The notes under the pieces are model-generated. The model worked only from the letters and a program-made list of their open reading frames with translations, had not been told where the DNA came from and searched no databases. From Alloalcanivorax dieselolei B5 (GTDB lineage: Bacteria; Pseudomonadota; Gammaproteobacteria; Pseudomonadales; Alcanivoracaceae): a stretch of DNA of 64,000 nt. Within the stretch, counting starts at the first letter, position 1, and each line of letters opens with the position of its first letter. The position numbers and the translations under genes are program-made. Below are positions 59,713 to 64,000 of this stretch, one piece after another. The DNA lies in the NCBI RefSeq assembly GCF_000300005.1, contig NC_018691.1, positions 1,550,001 through 1,614,000 on the forward strand. The letters are read 5' to 3'.

Positions 59713-61064
59713 TGGCGCGCAACGGGTACGCCACGGTGTGGCGCTGGCACTTCTACGCGGGGCTGTTCACGGCCCCGTTTCTGCTGATCCTGGCGATCAC
59801 CGGCGCCCTTTATCTGTTCAACGATGAACTCAACGACCTGATTTATCCGCAACTGCGTTTCGCCCCCAGCGGCGACGCCGTGCTGCCCGCCGGCGATCTG
59901 GTGGCGGCGGTGCGCGAGGCTTATCCGCGTGACACCGTCACCCGTATCGACATGCCGGTGAACCCCGGCCGCACCGCCATGGTGTTCGTGACGCCGGAGC
60001 AGGGCGAGCCGCTGCGTGTGTTCGTTGATCCGGGGGACGGGACGATTCTGGGTGACGTCATTTATGCCCGCACTTTGGCGGGCTTCGCCGATGTCATGCA
60101 CGGCTCGTTGCTATTGGGGCGCGGCGGTGACGCGCTGGTAGAACTGGCCGCCAGTTGGGCGTTGGTACTGGTGATCACCGGGCTGTATTTGTGGTGGCCG
60201 CGCGGACGCCGGAGCAGGTCGTTTACGTTTGACCGGCGCACCCGGGGCCGCAAACGCTGGCGGGAAATTCACCGGCTGGTGGGCGTGTACACGGCGGTGA
60301 TGATCGTGTTCCTGATCATCACCGGTCTGCCCTGGGCGTCGTTCTGGGGCGACCGCGTGCTGAGCCCGGTGAGCAACGCCCTGGGGCTGGGTTACCCGCC
60401 GCAGCTGCGCCATCACGGCGGCGGCGAAGCATCCGCCGAGCCTGTTAAAACCATGGTGGATACGCTGGGTGACGCGCCCTGGGCGCTGCAACAAGCGCCG
60501 CTGCCGCATGGCCACCATCATCACGGCGAGCACGGTGGTAAGCTGGATACTTCGGCGGTGGCGATCAACCGTGTCCATGACATTCTTGCCGGGCAGGGGT
60601 TGCCTTACGGCTATCGGCTGTCGATTCCCTCTGACGCGGGGGAACCCTACAGCGCCTATACCTACCCGGACCGCCCCCAGGGCCAGCGTACCCTGCACGT
60701 GGACAGCGGCGGCCACCGGTTGCTGGTGAACGTGGGCTTCGACGATTACGGCGCCATCGCCAAGGCGGTGGAACTGGGCGTGGCGCTGCACATGGGCAAC
60801 TACTTCGGCCGCGCCAATCAGATCGTCATGTTGCTCACCTGCGTCGCCATTGTCGCGCTGGTGATCACCGGCGTGGTGATGTGGTGGCGCCGGCGGCCGG
60901 CCGGTGGCCTCGGCGCGCCGGACTCGCCGCCGATCCGCAAACGCTATTGGCTGGCGATCACGCTGACGCTGCTGGCGCTGTTGCCGCTGGCGGGACTCAG
61001 CCTGTTGCTGGTGCTGGCATTGGAGAAAGGGATGATGGCGCGGCGCCGGTCAGTGGCCGGCTAA
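59712..61064 (+). CDS. PepSY-associated membrane protein (ferric reductase-like)
   Basis: A 450-residue protein with four main transmembrane segments (about 15-38, 140-162, 195-217, 375-398) and a further C-terminal pair. Family features: WRWHFYAGLFTAPFLLILAI with an early His, FADVMHGSLLLG, REIHRLVGVYTAVM and ALHMGNYFGRANQ, each with a conserved His likely to bind heme. An insert is His-rich (PHGHHHHGEHGG). Members coupled to siderophore receptors reduce ferric iron or release it from the siderophore in the periplasm. Translationally coupled to the receptor. Its last 15 bases overlap the convergent unknown gene. Confidence 0.87.
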   Translation: MARNGYATVWRWHFYAGLFTAPFLLILAITGALYLFNDELNDLIYPQLRFAPSGDAVLPAGDLVAAVREAYPRDTVTRIDMPVNPGRTAMVFVTPEQGEPLRVFVDPGDGTILGDVIYARTLAGFADVMHGSLLLGRGGDALVELAASWALVLVITGLYLWWPRGRRSRSFTFDRRTRGRKRWREIHRLVGVYTAVMIVFLIITGLPWASFWGDRVLSPVSNALGLGYPPQLRHHGGGEASAEPVKTMVDTLGDAPWALQQAPLPHGHHHHGEHGGKLDTSAVAINRVHDILAGQGLPYGYRLSIPSDAGEPYSAYTYPDRPQGQRTLHVDSGGHRLLVNVGFDDYGAIAKAVELGVALHMGNYFGRANQIVMLLTCVAIVALVITGVVMWWRRRPAGGLGAPDSPPIRKRYWLAITLTLLALLPLAGLSLLLVLALEKGMMARRRSVAG

Positions 61065-61535
61065 CCGGTCCTCCTTGCGGACGTGGACCAGCAGGGCGTC
61101 GAAAGCGACCTTGAGCGCCTTGAAGTCCCGATAGTCCGTCACCGGCTGATGCGAAAACCAGTGCGCCTCCTGCCGTTCCCATAGGCGGCTGTCCGGCCAG
61201 ACACGAAGTTCACAGGCATCGCCGATCACCACCAGATAGAAATCGCGCTGCCCGTCGGTGAAGGATATGTGTCGTGGAATGTAGGCCTCTACATCGCAGG
61301 GCAGGGTGTAATGCAATGCCTCGCTACGCCACATGATGTTGCCCATGGGCGCCTTCACCGAGCAGCCGAAGGAGTTGTGGTGGTTGTGGAGCACGCGGTT
61401 GATGTCGTCCAGGGGAAACGCTTCCCTGGTCCTGGCCTGCCGTGGCCGTTCCAGCAGCCGGTCGATCCAGTCCTGTTTTTCTCCGTTCCCGGACAAGCCG
61501 CCGCACAGGCGTTCCTCGCGGTAATAGATGTTCAT
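61050..61535 (-). CDS. Conserved-looking protein of unknown function
   Basis: 161 residues, no signal peptide or membrane segment. Rich in aromatic and charged residues (DINRVLHNHHNSFGCSV, FYLVVIGDACELRVWPDS, WFSHQPVTDYRDFKALKVAF). I recognise no domain. GGGAG lies nine bases upstream of ATG 61535. The good hydrophobic-core pattern and the ribosome site argue for a real gene. It is alone on the minus strand and overlaps the end of the PepSY gene by 15 bases. Confidence 0.65.
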   Translation of the reverse strand: MNIYYREERLCGGLSGNGEKQDWIDRLLERPRQARTREAFPLDDINRVLHNHHNSFGCSVKAPMGNIMWRSEALHYTLPCDVEAYIPRHISFTDGQRDFYLVVIGDACELRVWPDSRLWERQEAHWFSHQPVTDYRDFKALKVAFDALLVHVRKEDRLAGH

Positions 61536-61653
61536 CGTGGCGCTGCTCCCCTGGCCGGGTGTCCTGGCTTCCGTCTAAACACGGGGGCAACTTATAAGGG
61601 CCGGGAAAGATTGTCCACGGACGTCGCGGTTCGTGGATCATTGCTGCGCCACG

Positions 61654-61725
61654 ATTCGCTGCCAAGGCAGCTTCCCACGGAGGGTGGCTGCGGAGCCGCT
61701 GTGGGAAGCTGCCTTGGCAGCGAAT
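61654..61725. repeat. REP-type inverted pair (copy 3)
   Basis: Arms at 61654-61678 and 61701-61725 are perfectly complementary over 25 bases. Each arm includes the inner palindrome GCTGCCAAGGCAGC and ends in GCTTCCCAC. It lies upstream of the ABC-F gene. Confidence 0.95.
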
Positions 61726-61822
61726 AAAACCCCTGGCAGTGTGACCCGGGCCGGCCGCTGTGCCATAATCCACGCCGCTTTTCTCTTTCCTCTCCATTCG
61801 CTCTTCGATCCGGAATCCGACC

Positions 61823-63412
61823 TTGCTGACCACCGCCAATATCACCATGCAGTTTGGTGCCAAGCCGCTGTTTGAGAACGTCTCCGTCAAATTTGGTGAC
61901 GGCAACCGCTATGGACTGATCGGCGCCAACGGCTCCGGCAAGTCCACCTTCATGAAGATCCTCGGCCGTGATCTGGAGCCGTCCGCCGGCAATGTGTCCA
62001 AGGACCCCAACGAGCGCATCGGCAAGCTGCGCCAGGACCAGTTCGCCTACGAGCAGTACTCGGTGGTGGACACGGTGATCATGGGCCACGAGGAACTGTG
62101 GAAGGTCAAGGAGGAGCGCGACGCCATCTACTCGAAAGACGAGATGAGCGAAGAGGACGGCATCCGCGCCGGTGAACTGGAAGCGGAATTCGCCGAGCTG
62201 GACGGCTACACCGCCGAGTCCCGCGCCGGCGACCTGCTGCTCGGTGTCGGTATTCCGGTGGAGCAGCATTTCGGCCCCATGAGCGAAGTGGCGCCGGGCT
62301 GGAAACTGCGCGTGCTGCTGGCCCAGGTATTGTTCTCCGACCCGGACATCATGTTGCTGGACGAGCCCACCAACAACCTGGACATCAACACCATCCGCTG
62401 GCTGGAAGACGTGCTCAACCAGCGCCAGTGCACCATGATCATCATTTCCCACGACCGCCACTTCCTCAACAGCGTGTGCACGCACATGGCGGACCTGGAC
62501 TACGGTGAGCTGCGTGTCTACCCGGGCAACTACGACGAGTACATGACCGCCGCCACCCAGGCGCTGGAACGCAAGCGCGCGGACAACGCCAAGAAGAAGG
62601 CGCAGATCGCCGACCTGCAGCAGTTCGTCAGCCGCTTCTCCGCCAACGCCTCCAAATCCAAGCAGGCGACCTCGCGGGCCAAACAGATCGACAAGATCAA
62701 ACTGGAGGAGATCAAACCCTCCAGCCGTCAGAACCCGTACATCGTGTTCGAGCAGGAGAAAAAGCTGTTCCGCAACGCGCTGGAAGTGAAGAGCCTGGCG
62801 AAAAGCTTCGACGAGGAATTGTTCTCCGGACTGGATCTGCGTGTGGAAGTGGGCGAACGCATCGCCATTATCGGCCCCAACGGCGTCGGTAAATCCACCT
62901 TGCTGCGCTGCCTGGTCGGCGACCTGGAACCCAGCGCCGGCGAAGTGAAATGGTCGGAAAACGCCACCCTGGGCTATTACGCCCAGGATCACGCCGCCGA
63001 CTTCGAGGAAAAACTGAACCTGTTCGACTGGATGGCCCAATGGGGCAAACCCAGCGACGACGAGCAGGTGATTCGCGGCACCCTGGGCCGGCTGCTGTTC
63101 TCCTCCAGCGAGATCAACAAAACCGTGGACGTGATTTCCGGTGGCGAGCAGGGCCGCATGCTGTTCGGCAAGATCATGCTGCAACGGCCCAACATCCTGC
63201 TGCTCGACGAACCCACCAACCACCTGGACATGGAGTCCATCGAGTCGCTCAACCTGGCGCTGGAAAACTACCCCGGCACCTTGCTGTTCGTCAGCCACGA
63301 CCGCGAGTTCGTCTCCTCCCTGGCCACCCGCATCATCGAACTGACGCCCACCGGCATCGTCGACTTCCACGGCAACTACGAGGACTACCTGCGCAGCCAG
63401 GGCGTGGTCTGA
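61823..63412 (+). CDS. ybiT: ABC-F family ATPase (YbiT-like)
   Basis: A 529-residue soluble protein with two ABC domains: Walker [10 protein letters not shown] and GPNGVGKST; Walker [13 protein letters not shown] and [12 protein letters not shown]; second signature ISGGEQGRM. The first signature is APGWKLRV, as in YbiT. The linker (about 240-300, basic and helical) is the arm that contacts tRNA in the ribosomal E site. ABC-F proteins ease stalled or unusual translation and have no membrane part. The start is TTG 61823, at the position of the YbiT N-terminus ([12 protein letters not shown]); no upstream ATG exists in frame. REP pairs flank the gene on both sides. Confidence 0.9.
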   Translation: MLTTANITMQFGAKPLFENVSVKFGDGNRYGLIGANGSGKSTFMKILGRDLEPSAGNVSKDPNERIGKLRQDQFAYEQYSVVDTVIMGHEELWKVKEERDAIYSKDEMSEEDGIRAGELEAEFAELDGYTAESRAGDLLLGVGIPVEQHFGPMSEVAPGWKLRVLLAQVLFSDPDIMLLDEPTNNLDINTIRWLEDVLNQRQCTMIIISHDRHFLNSVCTHMADLDYGELRVYPGNYDEYMTAATQALERKRADNAKKKAQIADLQQFVSRFSANASKSKQATSRAKQIDKIKLEEIKPSSRQNPYIVFEQEKKLFRNALEVKSLAKSFDEELFSGLDLRVEVGERIAIIGPNGVGKSTLLRCLVGDLEPSAGEVKWSENATLGYYAQDHAADFEEKLNLFDWMAQWGKPSDDEQVIRGTLGRLLFSSSEINKTVDVISGGEQGRMLFGKIMLQRPNILLLDEPTNHLDMESIESLNLALENYPGTLLFVSHDREFVSSLATRIIELTPTGIVDFHGNYEDYLRSQGVV

Positions 63413-63439
63413 TCCAGCCATGCAATGCGCAGGTACCTC

Positions 63440-63510
63440 ATTCGCTGCCAAGGCAGCTTCCCACAGACCGGACTACGTAGCCGCTGTGGGAAGCTGCTTA
63501 AGCAGCGAAT
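63440..63510. repeat. REP-type inverted pair (copy 4)
   Basis: Arms at 63440-63464 and 63486-63510. The left arm is identical to that at 61654; the right arm differs at three inner bases, but these keep its own palindrome (GCTGCTTAAGCAGC). It follows the ABC-F gene by 27 bases. Confidence 0.92.
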
Positions 63511-63558
63511 AGCGAGTTACTTGGTATCTCCAAGACCAGTGGGCTGGCGACAGCGCCC

Positions 63559-64000
63559 TCAAACCACATCCACCAGCACCACCTCGCTGTCCGCCTCGGC
63601 GCTGACCGTCAGCCGGGTTTCGTCGTCGATGGCGAGACCATCCCCGGCTTCCGCCAACACACCGTTGACGCGCACCCGGCCCTTGGCCGGCACCAGATAG
63701 GCCTTGCGCCCCGGCGCCAGCTCGTAGACCGCCTCCTGACCGTCATTCAGCGTCGCCGCCACCACCCGGGCGTCGGCCTGGATCGGCAGCGCTCCGTCTG
63801 CCGCCGGATCACCGCTGGCCAGGATCACGAACCCGCCGGCCCGGTCACCCTTGGGAAACGGCTTGCTGCCCCAGGTGGGCGGCAGGCCCGTGGCGTTCGG
63901 GATGATCCAGATCTGGAAGATGCGTGTCTCGGTCTCCTCCAGGTTGTACTCGCTGTGGGTGATCCCGGTGCCCGCGGACATCACCTGCACATCGCCGGCC
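63559..64000 (-). CDS. Pirin family protein (C-terminal part, runs off the window)
   Basis: 147 codons to the window edge. The frame enters as AGDVQVMSAGTGITHSEYN, the pirin signature around the first cupin metal site, with His and Glu ligands. IFQIWIIPNATGLPPTW and the C-terminal half (RKAYLVPAKGRVRVNGVL, AGDGLAIDDETRLTV) follow the YhaK/quercetin dioxygenase-like pirin pattern. Pirins are iron-binding bicupins; some have quercetinase activity, some are regulators. The start is outside the window. Confidence 0.88.
   Translation of the reverse strand, partial: AGDVQVMSAGTGITHSEYNLEETETRIFQIWIIPNATGLPPTWGSKPFPKGDRAGGFVILASGDPAADGALPIQADARVVAATLNDGQEAVYELAPGRKAYLVPAKGRVRVNGVLAEAGDGLAIDDETRLTVSAEADSEVVLVDVV

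Noticed and set aside
61592-63451. 619-codon open frame antisense to the ABC-F gene
   Set aside because: Mirror of the highly conserved ABC-F sequence; low-complexity Val/Gly/His pattern; begins and ends in REP repeats.
1-64000. tRNA genes, rRNA genes, CRISPR arrays, prophage or insertion sequences
   Set aside because: I scanned intergenic stretches for cloverleaf ends, regularly spaced repeats and transposase or integrase motifs and saw none. The repeats present are REP-like or hairpin elements without coding capacity.

Overview
The window reads as chromosomal DNA of a GC-rich, aerobic, lipid-degrading gammaproteobacterium. An Alcanivorax/Alloalcanivorax-like marine bacterium is my best guess. 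This rests on gene content: a DesT-DesC-DesB acyl-CoA desaturase system, a cytochrome-type fatty acid cis/trans isomerase, a full-length FadH, several beta-oxidation genes, an OprF-like OmpA protein and a PfeRS-like iron system. No 16S rRNA gene is present, so the taxon is inferred. Genes are dense, often overlap by 1-4 bases, and lie on both strands. I see no tRNA, rRNA, CRISPR array, transposase or phage gene.

Layout. 0-1.4 kb: tRNA selenation (start of a SelD-fusion gene, mnmH). 1.5-20.7 kb: a lipid district with a MaoC dehydratase, the desT/desCB system with two visible operators, an AraC regulator, FxsA, a large FabG divergent from a thiolase, TesB, a PepSY-PepSY-response regulator-kinase operon, a TetR regulator divergent from fadH, and a pair of adjacent acyl-CoA dehydrogenases of which only one has the catalytic Glu. 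21-29.2 kb: an OprF-like protein, two degenerate GGDEF proteins that keep their I-sites, a GlxA regulator with an AGCS transporter, and a Sel1 lipoprotein with an exported protein of unknown function. 29.3-36.5 kb: cti, a DUF1643 gene, dodecin, a DEAD-box helicase, and a DUF4198-DUF2271-PepSY operon. 36.6-40.8 kb: a PfeRS-like two-component system and a ferric-catecholate-type receptor, with Fur-like boxes. 41-43 kb: a DUF4168 protein, cysH and a small membrane protein.

43.1-57.4 kb is the most interesting part, an apparent catabolic island. One operon (alpha/beta hydrolase, VOC dioxygenase-like protein, Rieske oxygenase, its reductase, a MetA-type outer-membrane channel, glutathione-independent formaldehyde dehydrogenase) looks built to demethylate a methoxylated or N-methylated, probably aromatic, compound and dispose of the formaldehyde. 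Next to it lies a visibly lower-GC block on the other strand (porin, FGly-type arylsulfatase, octaheme cytochrome with TPRs), then a LysR regulator and a divergent pair: a citrate-synthase-fold protein lacking two canonical catalytic residues and a class III CoA-transferase. A 48-bp sequence upstream of the hydrolase operon recurs between the LysR gene and the divergent pair, matching at 37 of 48 ungapped positions and at about the same distance from each start codon. This suggests one LysR regulon covering both operons.

57.5-64 kb: a TonB-dependent receptor coupled to a PepSY membrane protein, a small unknown gene, an ABC-F ATPase (ybiT-like) bracketed by two REP pairs, and the C-terminal part of a pirin.

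Two dispersed repeat families run through the intergenic DNA. One is a 25-nt REP-type arm in inverted pairs (34.5, 42.3, 61.7, 63.5 kb). The other is a larger hairpin element (1.4, 8.5, 20.9 kb) whose stems differ in sequence between copies but stay complementary, while the loop sequence is conserved.
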